Shown piece by piece: positions 10,262 to 20,553 of a DNA stretch of 64,000 bases. Below the pieces are notes generated by a model. The model saw only the letters and a list, made by a program, of their open reading frames with translations. It did not search any database and was not told the DNA's origin. The translations under genes and the position numbers were made by a program. Each line of letters opens with the position of its first letter. Position 1 is the first letter of the stretch. Origin of the DNA: Cyclaneusma minus (lineage: Eukaryota; Ascomycota; Leotiomycetes; Marthamycetales; Marthamycetaceae); contig JAKZHN010000033.1 in assembly GCA_037179335.1 (NCBI GenBank), forward strand, positions 186,001 through 250,000, given 5' to 3'.

Positions 10262-11974
10262 CTATTTCGGCGTCTTCAGCGCCCTCGGCGTCAAACACTC
10301 ACTAACCCCAATAATGCACTTCGCCGCACACCCCACCCCCACAGTAAGGCACCAAAAAACACACCTAAACCCCCAATACAGCAACCTCAAACACCCCCTC
10401 GTCCCCCTCGGCAACTCCTCCTTCCCCTTCCCCAAACTATCCTGACTCTCCAAATCAACCTCCATCTCTGCAAACCCCGGCGTCTTCTTCTTCTTCCCTT
10501 CCTTCCCCCTATCCTTCTTCCTCTCCTTCCCCTTCTCCAGCGGACTCGGCAGCGCACTAGGAGGAGGCGCATCAAATCGTTCTACAATGCGCGTTTTCTC
10601 TTCCTCGAGGCAAACAATCAGAATAGCACACACCGCCACATCCACAACATAGAAACTATCCAATCTTGCCGCTACGCCCGTGTCGATTTCCAAATACCCC
10701 GTCCCTGCGCCATCTCTCACAAGCCTAACGAGATTCTGCGGCAGGCTTGGATGCTCAAGCACATATTCTGTTCTTGACCATGCAGGCGAGTGCGAAATTA
10801 GTATGCGGAAGGGGCTGGTGGAGGAGGGATGTACGAGGTAGTAGGCAAGGCTGTCGGTGTCGTAGACTAGGCGTCCGCATTCGTGTTCGGCGGCTGCGAG
10901 GATGGTTGCCATTTCCGCGTCCGTGGTGGTGGAGGCAGAGGGAGAGTTGGAGCGGGCGGCTTTGGAGGCGAGGTCGATGACCATGTTGCTTGCAGCGCGC
11001 GGATACAGTAGCGCCACGAGGCCATCATTAGGCGGTAAGCGTCGCGTTGGGTCTTCGAGCGTAGTTGTCAGTACCTCAACTCCCGACCTCGGAGCATCGA
11101 TTTTCCCAGTCGAAGATGAAGAGGTTTTGGGTTTGATGGAAGGATCTTGTCGTGTTAAAGTTAGGAGTGCGGAAGTGGAGGTTGGGTCTAGCTGGAGTGT
11201 GTAGAAAGGCTGGGTGGAAGAGGAGAGTGTGTGGATTGGCGCGTCGGCGGAAGAGGTCATGCGGAGGCAGAAAGAGCGGGCTTCGGATTCGGAGACGCGC
11301 CAGCCGTTGGTTACTTTCCAGAGCTCTTTTAGTTCTTCGGAAGTACTGGGTGAGGGGGCTTGTGCTGGAGGGGATGAGAGGGTGCGTGGGAAATGGCCGG
11401 TTGTTGAAGGGGCGCTTAGGGGATGCCTGAAAGTGGCGGACTGGGGAGAAGTCGTGGTGGTTTGCTGCTCGGCGATGCTGGGGGAGTAGGGGGGTTTGCT
11501 GATGAGTGTGCGTGGGATGTGGGTTGGGGAGGCTTGGGTTGGGTAGTAGGGCTGTTGCTCGAGGGGGAGGTCGGGGTTGTAGCGGGGGAATATGGAGTGG
11601 ATGGCTGAGGGATCGGAGCGTGGTGATTGAATTTGAGGTTGGCCTTTTTTGGGTGGACTGGGACTGTCGCTGCGGACCAGTGTTGGGGCTTCGGAAAGGG
11701 AGGTTTGGGATCGGGGGATTTCGGCGGCGATTTTCTGGTTTGATGGGCCTGGTGCTGGTGATGCTCGACCGGCGAGGGCTGAGCGTCGGCCATCTTGGGA
11801 AATCTGACGTCCGTATATTGGCGATTTCCGCCCGTCGAGAACAGCCTCCGGTGATCTGGATCTTTCAAGTTCGATCGAAGCTGGCTGAGCAATATTTCGT
11901 GGTATGCTTGGTTTTCTCGTTGCCTTCTTGGAAGGCGGGGCTGGGAATAGCTGCAGATTTGCGTTGGGAGCCAT
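10262..11974 (-). CDS. Conserved fungal protein of unknown function, low-complexity N-terminus
   Basis: Single exon. The ATG at 11974 (MAPNANLQLFPAPPSKK) is preferred over the in-frame ATG at 12046 because that opening looks like the beginning of a conserved fungal family and the extra 24 residues look like leader; this gives 570 residues. About residues 1-220 are Ser/Pro-rich and presumably disordered. A structured part around 225-430 includes ELWKVTNGWRVSESEARSF and a segment ending GYLEIDTGVAARLDSFYVVDVAVCAI. A Lys/Arg stretch (GKERKKDRGKEGKKKK) precedes a hydrophobic Cys-rich C-terminus (LLYWGFRCVFWCL). I recall relatives loosely labelled acetylserotonin-methyltransferase-like, but no SAM-binding motif is visible, so I reject that function. 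The C-terminus may be membrane-associated. Confidence 0.75.
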   Translation of the reverse strand: MAPNANLQLFPAPPSKKATRKPSIPRNIAQPASIELERSRSPEAVLDGRKSPIYGRQISQDGRRSALAGRASPAPGPSNQKIAAEIPRSQTSLSEAPTLVRSDSPSPPKKGQPQIQSPRSDPSAIHSIFPRYNPDLPLEQQPYYPTQASPTHIPRTLISKPPYSPSIAEQQTTTTSPQSATFRHPLSAPSTTGHFPRTLSSPPAQAPSPSTSEELKELWKVTNGWRVSESEARSFCLRMTSSADAPIHTLSSSTQPFYTLQLDPTSTSALLTLTRQDPSIKPKTSSSSTGKIDAPRSGVEVLTTTLEDPTRRLPPNDGLVALLYPRAASNMVIDLASKAARSNSPSASTTTDAEMATILAAAEHECGRLVYDTDSLAYYLVHPSSTSPFRILISHSPAWSRTEYVLEHPSLPQNLVRLVRDGAGTGYLEIDTGVAARLDSFYVVDVAVCAILIVCLEEEKTRIVERFDAPPPSALPSPLEKGKERKKDRGKEGKKKKTPGFAEMEVDLESQDSLGKGKEELPRGTRGCLRLLYWGFRCVFWCLTVGVGCAAKCIIGVSECLTPRALKTPK

Positions 11975-12684
11975 GATCCTTTCCGTAGAACTGGACACGT
12001 CGTATTCCAGATACCGACCGCTACTAGTCTTGAACCTTTTCAACAATAGGATTCAAGTTCACGACGTCAAGACTCAGTCAAGAGCACGAACGCCATTCTC
12101 TCAAGGCGGGCGAGACGATGACTTGCATCGATATATGTATTTCGAATGCATTGAACAAGCGGTAAAACCCATGCAGCGACTCGCAGGCGGTTGGCAGCAA
12201 AGCCGGCAACCGATTTGCTGGGCAAGGATGCTTTCTCCAGATTGTGCAATGGGGTCTTAATATAGATCGCCGTGTGGGAGGAGACAACCCATGCCGGCGG
12301 CTAGAGATGCGCGTGAATGTGATGAGCACTGTGATTGGCGACGTCGGGAATCCCAAGCGCCTGCAGACAGGCGGATATGCCGCTCGAAAACCTGGAGCGA
12401 CGTATCGGCTGCCGGCGCTAACTTGACACTTATTAATCAGACATCATGTGACTTTCACTGGGTGGGGTGCAGAAGTTAGGTATCGAGGTGTACAGTGTGA
12501 ATGACTTTTGTTTTGTAGAGCTATATGCAATCGCTGGTATACGCAAGCGCTATGCTATGCGCATTCGCTAATAGACGCTAACAAACGTCGGAGGTACAAG
12601 CCAAGCTACGTATAGCTACTTGTCCTGCCTATGCACTCATGAATCGTAAATATGTCCAGCTCGTAGCAATAGGCACTCACCAGC
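11975..12684. other. Intergenic region
   Basis: 710 bp upstream of the unknown-function gene and downstream of the FN3 gene. No supported coding sequence or repeat was recognised. Confidence 0.5.
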
Positions 12685-15600
12685 CTAAGCGTTGGAAGCG
12701 TCCTCGTCTTCAGCTTCTTCGGTGCAAGTCCCTTCCGTCTCACTAGCTCTGCTCCGCTCGCCATTATCCATGCTCTCGCGGCTCTCGCGGCTCTCGCGAC
12801 CGTCTTTTTCCTCCTTCTTGCCCTTCTTGAAGCCAAGCCAGTTTCTCCCATTCGTCTTGCCATCCTTGATACTAGAGCCCAGCTTAGGGCTACTCGTAAC
12901 GCTATCCACACTCCTCGACAGCTGTCCGGCATCAGCCTCTATACCCTCCTCTAAATCGCCAGCAGCGCTCGACCGGTCTCCAGAAGCATTGCGTTCGCTG
13001 CCGTTATTCTTCTTGAAAAGACTTGACACCGGCTCTCTGCTTCGTCGGAGGGAGGATAGGTTCGGGAATCCAGACGAGGAGGTTTTGCGAATGAGTTTCC
13101 GCAAAGAACCTTCCTTGCCATCCCGGATACTCAATGCAGACGAGCCTGCAGCGTCGGAAGGCGTGTTTGAAACCGAATGGTCTAGAGAGTCGTGGGACTC
13201 GGCGATCGAGTCATCGGTGCGAATGGACAATGCATCCCGAGACTTGCGAGGCGAAGACTCAAGAACTTCGACCAAGGGTACTTTGCTGACTGCTGTCCTG
13301 TCACTCTCTTCGGAAGAAGATTTTGCTTTCCCTTTGCCTTTGTCGGTCTTGGAACTCCGAGAGAATAGCTTGAAAGCTGGGGCAGCAGGATTGAGCTTTG
13401 GCGTTACTGTTTGCGCCTGTTGCGATGATGCCGGTTTTGTCCCTATGATACCAACTGCAGGTGGAGACTGATAATTGTTGCGTCCTGGAGGCAGAAAATC
13501 GTCGTCTTCTGTGGCGATACCCGTAGAGACAGCAGCACTAGACGAGCCGCCGTGATGTATTGAAGGACGCCGAGAAGTGCTCCGCGAACCCCAGGGGTTG
13601 GGCATCGTGACGGCCCAGTTGCTGTTCACAGGGCTATGTCTGGCCGCATTATGTTCAGTCGGAGGCCATCCAAAGGGCCCGCTGTCACTGGAGGGTCGTG
13701 GGAGATCGGAAGAGGCGATAGAAGCTGGCCTTGGGGAGCTAGGATCTCTGTCAGGATACCCTGCGGACTGATCGCTGGTATTTGGACTGAACATGTTGAT
13801 CGCTCGCCTTCTAGTATTACGAGCGGGAGCAGGTCCATTACCTTCTGGGAGCTCAGAAGCTGTAGCAGAGCGACCAAACATGGCAGGCCAGTTAGAGAAG
13901 CTCATGCGCCGGTTCCTAACTGAGCCTTCTGGCTCGTCGCCTGGTCTGGGGAAAGACTGACTTTGACCTTGCTTGAGGCTGCCAAGAGGCAGGCCATCAT
14001 CCTCTTGCGGTGCTCTCTTGTTCGATCGTGAGAACAAATCTACGATCCTCGAGCTTGACGCGTACTGTTCATTCCGCTGTGTCGAGGCGCTTAAAGCTTT
14101 CTTAGCACGGACAATCGCTTCATCAGAAGGAGTGTCTGGTCGGTTCTCATCAGTGCCAGGTCCTCGCTCGCCTGGAGTCATCGAAACATTGTAAGCAGAG
14201 GCTTGTGGGCTTGATATCCGACTAGCTGACGGACTCGACGAGCCTCGTGACTGCGGAAGCTCCATATTATAGGGATCCATGCTGCCGGCTGGCAAAGCCG
14301 AGGGCCCAAGCGATCTGGGAGGAGGATCATCGTCGGCAAATATGTTTGAGGGTAGTAGGGAAGATGCGGTGGGACTTAGTGGCGCACCGTTTGTCAGGGC
14401 TCGAACATCTGCCTCGCTCATGCCGTTCTGCTCGCTCACGTGAAACATGCCAGTATTGTTAGTAGGCAAGTCAAAGTAGGCCCCAGTGGGAGCCGTGTAG
14501 ACACTGCCAGTAGCAAAAGCGGCTTCTGCGGTGGTGGGAAAGACAGGGACGGTATTAGAAAAGGCGGATTCTGCGGTTGTGTAGGAAGGACCGGCATTAG
14601 AAAAGGGTGAGTCTGCGGTTGTGTATGCAGACACAGGATTAAACGGAGACTCCGGAGCTGCATAGGCAGGACTAGGAGAAGACTGAAGGGTATTCGTTCG
14701 AGACTTTTGTTGGCGACCTTTACGCACTTTAAGCTGTGCGGACCCTTCAAAATCCAGGCCCGAAGTGGAAGAGTTTCCATTGTACATCATCGCGTTTGGT
14801 ACCGGCTGCAGGTTTTCGAGATCCCTTTGCGCCTTTCCAAGTTCGATTTCCGTCTGCTTGATGAGCGTCGTGTGGTTGGCAATGCGAGCCTTCCACTCTT
14901 GTTCTGTAGCCACCCATTGTTGATCTTCCCTGCGCGCAGCAGCATCTCGCTCTCTCGATACCTCATCGTCTTCGCCGCCGGGCCATCTTTTACGTTCCTC
15001 GTCAAGTTCCTTGATCTCGAGGCCCAGAACACGGATTTCTTCCTCCTGCCCAGCCAGAGAGCCTTGCTTTTGTTCTCGTTCAACACGAAGACCTTCCAGC
15101 CTCTGGTCTCTCGCACTTATCAGTCGACTGTTCTCTTCCTCCCATGACTCTTTTTCTTTTCGCATCCCTTCGATCTCCTGGGACCACCTTGACATATCGT
15201 CTCTCATTTTCGATTTCTGCGCCTGCTTGTTGCGCACAGCCGTCTCTTTCTGAGACTTGAGATGTTGAGCCTGTCGATTCGCACGCTCCGACTCGTTTGC
15301 TTCCTTTGCCAGTTTATCACTTGCTTCTTTCTTCTCCTTGTATACCTGCTTCTTCTCGTCTCTCTCTTTCACCAAATTTGCCATCTGTTGTTTGTAATCC
15401 TCGGCGTCCTTCGCAACCTGGCTACTTACTTCTTCAGCTTCCTTCTGAATGGCCTCCAATCTCTCGGTCAATTCGCGCATCTCTTCAGGCTCATCTCCAT
15501 TGCGCGACTGGCTTTCGGCAGGTCGTTCGGGCGGCAGGGAAGGGGAATGCCGTCTGCCACCCCCAGTATTCCTCCTCTGGCCTAAAAGTCCACCGCTGTG

Positions 15601-16206
15601 CTCTCGTGCCATGGCAGGCGCGGCCTCTTGGACCGGGGCAGCCTCGAGGCTGGCAGCATGACTACGCACACGTGCGCCTTCCTCGCTGCTGTCGGGCAAA
15701 GCCGCATTCTGAATCTCCTGGGCGGATATGTTGGCAATCACTCGGCTATTTGCCAGATGTGGCCGCCCATTTTGGTCGTACGTTTGGAGGCGGAGGACGT
15801 CGCTGCTGGACTGGAAGTTATTCGATCCCACGGCTATCACCCTGACATTGTAAAAAATGGCTGGTCTGAGTCCTGTCACGGTAACCGTGGTTTCGCGACC
15901 GGTGGATTCGCCCACATTGACTCCGTTGACTTGGATCAGGTACTTTGCAACGAGCTTGTGGGCGGCTGGCTTGTTCCATTGGAGATCTACTCGGTCTGCC
16001 TTGATATCTGCCAACGAGACTTTCGGCACATCGGGAACTTCGACGCCCAGCACATTGATGAGCTCTTGCGTGGGCTTGAATACGGTCTTGCAAGCCCTCC
16101 AGAGAAGCCACACCATGGCGCATAGCGTCACCAGAAACTGGAGCTTCGCCATGTCGGCTTCGCTGACATGGTCAAAGAGCTCGCAGTAGTAGGTGATGGC
16201 ATTCAT
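12685..16206 (-). CDS. Membrane-anchored fibronectin type III / coiled-coil protein
   Basis: Single exon. I choose the ATG at 16206 (MNAITYYCELFDHV), giving 1173 residues; the frame stays open to an ATG at 16386, but the additional 60 residues are proline-rich and look like leader. Order: hydrophobic anchor at about 21-43 (LQFLVTLCAMVWLLW), a fibronectin III-like domain at about 55-150 (VDLQWNKPAAHKLVAKYLIQ, then TTVTVTGLRPAIFYNVRVIA), a Lys/Glu coiled coil at about 240-460, and a long Ser/Pro-rich tail. A basic EKDGRESRESRES cluster lies near the end. Similar large proteins exist across filamentous ascomycetes, but I know no established role. The shape suggests an organelle-membrane scaffold with a cytosolic coiled coil; that is inference. 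It faces pah1 across 1.2 kb. Confidence 0.82.
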   Translation of the reverse strand: MNAITYYCELFDHVSEADMAKLQFLVTLCAMVWLLWRACKTVFKPTQELINVLGVEVPDVPKVSLADIKADRVDLQWNKPAAHKLVAKYLIQVNGVNVGESTGRETTVTVTGLRPAIFYNVRVIAVGSNNFQSSSDVLRLQTYDQNGRPHLANSRVIANISAQEIQNAALPDSSEEGARVRSHAASLEAAPVQEAAPAMAREHSGGLLGQRRNTGGGRRHSPSLPPERPAESQSRNGDEPEEMRELTERLEAIQKEAEEVSSQVAKDAEDYKQQMANLVKERDEKKQVYKEKKEASDKLAKEANESERANRQAQHLKSQKETAVRNKQAQKSKMRDDMSRWSQEIEGMRKEKESWEEENSRLISARDQRLEGLRVEREQKQGSLAGQEEEIRVLGLEIKELDEERKRWPGGEDDEVSRERDAAARREDQQWVATEQEWKARIANHTTLIKQTEIELGKAQRDLENLQPVPNAMMYNGNSSTSGLDFEGSAQLKVRKGRQQKSRTNTLQSSPSPAYAAPESPFNPVSAYTTADSPFSNAGPSYTTAESAFSNTVPVFPTTAEAAFATGSVYTAPTGAYFDLPTNNTGMFHVSEQNGMSEADVRALTNGAPLSPTASSLLPSNIFADDDPPPRSLGPSALPAGSMDPYNMELPQSRGSSSPSASRISSPQASAYNVSMTPGERGPGTDENRPDTPSDEAIVRAKKALSASTQRNEQYASSSRIVDLFSRSNKRAPQEDDGLPLGSLKQGQSQSFPRPGDEPEGSVRNRRMSFSNWPAMFGRSATASELPEGNGPAPARNTRRRAINMFSPNTSDQSAGYPDRDPSSPRPASIASSDLPRPSSDSGPFGWPPTEHNAARHSPVNSNWAVTMPNPWGSRSTSRRPSIHHGGSSSAAVSTGIATEDDDFLPPGRNNYQSPPAVGIIGTKPASSQQAQTVTPKLNPAAPAFKLFSRSSKTDKGKGKAKSSSEESDRTAVSKVPLVEVLESSPRKSRDALSIRTDDSIAESHDSLDHSVSNTPSDAAGSSALSIRDGKEGSLRKLIRKTSSSGFPNLSSLRRSREPVSSLFKKNNGSERNASGDRSSAAGDLEEGIEADAGQLSRSVDSVTSSPKLGSSIKDGKTNGRNWLGFKKGKKEEKDGRESRESRESMDNGERSRASETEGTCTEEAEDEDASNA

Positions 16207-17383
16207 GCGGACGCAGGCCCACGCAGGACCAGGCCGATGATCGGGGTGGTGTGTGATGAAGACCAACAATGGATCAGAAGGATGCGTGTAAGACAATGAA
16301 TGGTTCCAAGTGGTGTACGCGGGACCATGAACAATGCTTGTCTGGGGAATGTTGAATGGTGATGGTGTTGGTGGAACTTGCAGCATCTGGATTGAATTCT
16401 GCGGTACACTAAGAGGATGTAAGGCAGGACCAGGTACGTGAGAGTCCGGGGTTTTGCTCGGCTTGGCACGCTCGTGTCAGCCACAACCCGCGATTTGGTT
16501 CACAAACTTGAGTCTGCCAAGAGGGCGAAAAGGTTTCATGTTCTGTTCTGGAATAAACTGGCTTTTCTAAACCAGGGACCGGCCTCATATCACTGGCAAA
16601 TATACCGGCACCGTCCCGAAGGCTGTCTTACTAGAAGGGACAGGCTTGTGAATTCTGATTCCCAGTCCTTTGGTTTTCTTATTACTTGGTTTGTTTCTAT
16701 TCTTTGCTTTGTGATTTTTACTTGTCTGCGTTTACCTGCATGTTATATGGTTAGTCTATGTACGACGGATGTACATGTAGAAGAAGCACTTCTTTCCACA
16801 ATGGAATTCTGGATCAGTGTTCAGTCATACGTGCCTGGTGTCTGGGTAGCACATGATGAAAGAACGACTGGACCATGGGGTGCATGTGGGTGATGCTTAT
16901 GGGTCTCGGGCGCTTGTCCGAGGTTCACAAGCCACATGCGCATTTATCGATAGACTCCGTCATCTGGGTGCCCATCACTCTCCGTTCAACACTCTCTACC
17001 AACAACCACTCTCTTCCAGAAGATCTTCCTTCTCTACGCATTTGTCCTCCCGCATTTCTGTACCTCCATTCCCTCCTTAGTCTGCGCTTTCTTCGAGGCG
17101 CCATCTTTCCCACCGCTCCTCGCAGCTTAGACTTTCGCACCGTCAGCGCATTTCTCCCCACCCCTGCCCCCGCCAACCACATCGTTCGACAGGCCCAGAG
17201 AGGCATATACGAGCATATACTTTTGTTCCCGAGAGCCGAATCACACCATCCTCTCTGCGCCTCGCACTGCCTTTTGCAGGCTCATATCTACCATCTCTCC
17301 CGAAGGCTCCATCATCCCCCGCGAACTGCTCCAGTTCCTAGAAACAGGCGCAAAGAGGCGCTCTATCCTCACAATACGCCGCA
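16207..17383. promoter_or_regulatory. Divergent upstream region of the FN3 gene and pah1
   Basis: 1.18 kb without a supported gene. 16960-17380, just before pah1, is markedly CT-rich (repeated CTCTCC and TTCCC), like long fungal 5' leaders. Short frames in this part are composition artefacts. Confidence 0.5.
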
Positions 17384-19897
17384 ATGCAGTACGTTAGGAG
17401 TATCAGCGGCTCCGTGTCGAAAACATGGAACTCGATCAACCCAGCGACTCTGAGCGGCGCCATCGATGTTATCGTCGTTGAGCAGGAGGATGGCTCTCTG
17501 GCTTGTTCGCCCTTCCATGTCCGCTTCGGCAAGTTCTCTCTTTTGCGACCTTACGAGAAAAAGGTCGAATTCAAGGTCAACAATGTGAAGCAGGATTACG
17601 CTATGAAGTTGGGCGAGGGAGGAGAGGCGTTCTTCGTTTTCGAGACGACAGACGATATTCCAGAATCGCTACAGACATCCCCCTTAGTATCGCCAGCAGC
17701 CAGTCCTACTCTACGCGGCGAGGAATCGTCGGCATCCAACGAACCGGACTTCCTGGATCTCGAGACGAATACGAAGCTGAAATCAGCTGCTACTTCGAGA
17801 CCCGGGTTAGGCATTCTGAATACAGGTCTAAATGCTGGGTCCTCGACTAGTCTTGGTAAGAAGATTCAGATCTGGACGATAGTAAAAAATGCTAATAGCA
17901 GAATGGCAGATCTTACACCACTTTCTGGATCTCCGGAGAAGACGAGACCAGTATCTCGAGATTGGTCCGAGAATCAGACAGGAAGACCCAACACCGACGA
18001 ACTACTCCCCTCTGCCGCTCGTTTCCGAACGGGTCTTGAAGGAGAGTCGGAGCAAGAGCGCCAGACTCGGTCGTTGACACCATCCGTAGTCCCACACGAA
18101 AGTCCTTCCGGTGCATATACCGAACGCTCAACTAGCCCGCCACCGGTCCCAACAAAAGAAGCAATCGAACGAGCTATGGCGCTTTCCAAACAACTGTCCA
18201 TGTCCAATATTCCTTCGCAGGTGACGGAGACGGGTGATCTGATGCTGGATATGACTGGGTACAAAAGTAGCGATGACGACGCCCTTAGAGCCGAAGTCAT
18301 TGCCCGCAAGATACTTTCTGAAGAACTAGAAGGAAATTATGATATTGGAGCTCTTATCGGTGCGGATGAGCGAGGCAATCTGTGGATTTACAGCAGCGAA
18401 GAGGCAAAGGAGGCGGCTACTCAACGGGCAGCTCTAGCAGGCCTTGCACCATCACCGGTCCTGACCAGCGACGCTGCATCAGATCCAGGCTACCATAGTG
18501 ACGGCGGAGAAAGCGACAAAGCTGACGTCCCGAGTCACATTCGTGCAGGCTCTGACTTGGGTGCAGTTGGACTGGGACTGGGAATTGCCACACCTCCACA
18601 GACCCCACCAGATTCCGCTGTGGGACATGGAGACCCCAACCGCAACTACGCCAAGACTCTGCGTCTTACCAGTGATCAGCTCAAGTCTCTAGGTCTAAAA
18701 GCCGGTCTAAACCCCATGACCTTCACAGTCAACCGCGCCACCTGCAGCGCCAACATGTATCTCTGGCGCTACGACGTCCCCGTCGTCATCTCCGACATCG
18801 ACGGCACCATAACCAAATCCGACGCCCTAGGCCACGTTCTCAACATGATCGGCCGCGACTGGACACACGTAGGCGTAGCCAAGCTGTACACCGAAATCGT
18901 AGCCAACGGCTACAACATCATGTACCTAACCTCGCGCTCGGTAGGCCAAGCAGACACCACACGCGCCTACCTCAACGGCATAGTTCAAGAATCCTACCGC
19001 CTCCCCAAAGGCCCCACCATTTTATCTCCCGACCGCACCATCGCCGCCCTGCGCCGCGAAGTCTATCTCCGCAAGCCCGAAGTCTTCAAAATGGCCTGCT
19101 TGCGCGACATCAAAAACCTCTTCGGTCCCAATTCCACGCCCTTCTATGCCGGATTTGGCAATCGCCTCACAGACGCGCTTTCCTATCGCTCAGTGTCAAT
19201 TCCTAGCACTAGGATTTTTACGATCAACAGTTATGCGCAGATTTCGCTGGACTTGCTGAGTCTGAATAAGATGAAATTGAGCTATGTGAATATGCGCGAG
19301 GTGGTGGATCACTTTTTCCCGCCGGCTAGTACGTTGGTGAAAGGGGGTGGGGAGGAGTTTACGGATTTTACGTACTGGAGGGATAATCCGTTGGAGTTGG
19401 AGGAGTTTTCGGCTAGTGATAGTGATGAGAGTGATGGTGGTGGGGGCAAAGGACAGGATGATGAGGGACAGAGTGAGGGAGATGAGGAGGTGGATGTTGA
19501 TGATGTTGATGAGGAGGGGGACATGGGGGATAGCTATATTTCGAGGGCGAGTATGGAGTCGAGTTTTATCTCGGAGGAGCATTCGGTTGTTGATGACGAG
19601 GGGGATGAGGAGGGGTATGAGGAAGGCGAGGAAGGCGATGAAGAGGAGAGTGCGATGGAGGATGAGTTGCGGGAGCAGGATGAGGAGAATGAGGCTGATG
19701 ATGAGGCGGCGGAGACTCCTATGGCTTTGCAGGAGCCGGCGAATAACCCTCTTGAGGGCGTGCAGGAAGATGTCGATGCTGAAATCGTCTCGGGGGTGAA
19801 GGGTGTTACTCTAGACCCCGTGGACACTCAGCCGGCAAAGAAGAAGAAGACGCCTGTTCCCAGCCGAGAGACGAGCCAGAACGAACCTTCTGTTTAG
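17384..19897 (+). CDS. pah1: Lipin-type phosphatidate phosphatase
   Basis: N-LIP domain at the very start (MQYVRSISGSVSKTWNSINP to GEAFFVFETTDDIPESL, about residues 1-95). Catalytic C-LIP/HAD domain with the DxDxT nucleophile motif DIDGTITKSDALGHVLNMIG (18794 onward), YLTSRSVGQADTTR and FYAGFGNRLTDALSY. A very acidic tail (19400-19720) and a basic PAKKKK patch end the protein. It dephosphorylates phosphatidate to diacylglycerol, feeding triacylglycerol synthesis and restraining phospholipid synthesis; in yeast it is recruited to the nuclear/ER membrane by Nem1-Spo7. The frame is open for 837 codons, but 17856-17909 looks like a 54-nt intron (GTAAGA donor, GCTAAT branch site, GGCAG acceptor) in frame and without a stop. 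Spliced length would be 819. The start has the family N-terminus directly after the ATG. Confidence 0.95.
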   Translation: MQYVRSISGSVSKTWNSINPATLSGAIDVIVVEQEDGSLACSPFHVRFGKFSLLRPYEKKVEFKVNNVKQDYAMKLGEGGEAFFVFETTDDIPESLQTSPLVSPAASPTLRGEESSASNEPDFLDLETNTKLKSAATSRPGLGILNTGLNAGSSTSLGKKIQIWTIVKNANSRMADLTPLSGSPEKTRPVSRDWSENQTGRPNTDELLPSAARFRTGLEGESEQERQTRSLTPSVVPHESPSGAYTERSTSPPPVPTKEAIERAMALSKQLSMSNIPSQVTETGDLMLDMTGYKSSDDDALRAEVIARKILSEELEGNYDIGALIGADERGNLWIYSSEEAKEAATQRAALAGLAPSPVLTSDAASDPGYHSDGGESDKADVPSHIRAGSDLGAVGLGLGIATPPQTPPDSAVGHGDPNRNYAKTLRLTSDQLKSLGLKAGLNPMTFTVNRATCSANMYLWRYDVPVVISDIDGTITKSDALGHVLNMIGRDWTHVGVAKLYTEIVANGYNIMYLTSRSVGQADTTRAYLNGIVQESYRLPKGPTILSPDRTIAALRREVYLRKPEVFKMACLRDIKNLFGPNSTPFYAGFGNRLTDALSYRSVSIPSTRIFTINSYAQISLDLLSLNKMKLSYVNMREVVDHFFPPASTLVKGGGEEFTDFTYWRDNPLELEEFSASDSDESDGGGGKGQDDEGQSEGDEEVDVDDVDEEGDMGDSYISRASMESSFISEEHSVVDDEGDEEGYEEGEEGDEEESAMEDELREQDEENEADDEAAETPMALQEPANNPLEGVQEDVDAEIVSGVKGVTLDPVDTQPAKKKKTPVPSRETSQNEPSV

Positions 19898-20553
19898 TCG
19901 GACTGGTGGATCGGAGGAGCATGATCAGTGTATGAGAAGACTAGGACACGGAGGACGATAGGTAATACTCTGGTGATGGGTATTGTCGGCGTATTGTGTT
20001 CTCTACCACGAGATGGGCGGACTCTTTGGGCTTTGGGGATACTCGGGGGCGCAAGACAGCATTGTGTTAGCTAGGTGTTTAAGCGTTGTGTATAGGTAGC
20101 GTCTGAGAAGGCATAGCGTGGCGCGATTTTTCGAATGAGAATTGTTGTCAGTTCTGAAACGTGGTGTTAACTGCTATTGGGGATTTTCCGTTGGGATTTT
20201 GTAATCCTTGCAGCGTTTTAAATTCATAAATCACCAAGGTACTGAAGTAGAGTACTGTTGGAGGATGTGTGATTTAGGTGAACACATGTAGCCTGCTATC
20301 ACTGCAAAAGAACCTGAGAGTAGCTTAATGCCCTGGAAGTTGGAATTGCTAACTCCGCGAGAACTAGAAAGAAGACTGCCTCGTCCTCATTTGGCTTCTC
20401 ATTCTTGGGTATTTTTTCCTGATGCCACTGAATATGCTGCAAATGCCCCCCTCCAACGCCGAATGAACTGCAATCCGAGGTGAAAAGCCCCATGTCCTAA
20501 GTGGCTCATTGCATCAGAAAACTCCACCGTATCAGAAGTAATCAAGCCTCCCC
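19898..20553. other. Convergent spacer between pah1 and taf9
   Basis: 656 bp holding two 3' untranslated regions. No gene or repeat recognised. Confidence 0.5.

Noticed and set aside
10262..11974. Acetylserotonin methyltransferase function
   Set aside because: I recall that label for relatives, but no SAM-binding glycine motif or O-methyltransferase signature can be seen.
12692..13471. 259-codon plus-strand frame opposite the FN3/coiled-coil gene
   Set aside because: Ser/Leu-rich mirror of a Ser-rich disordered tail; no start context or motif.
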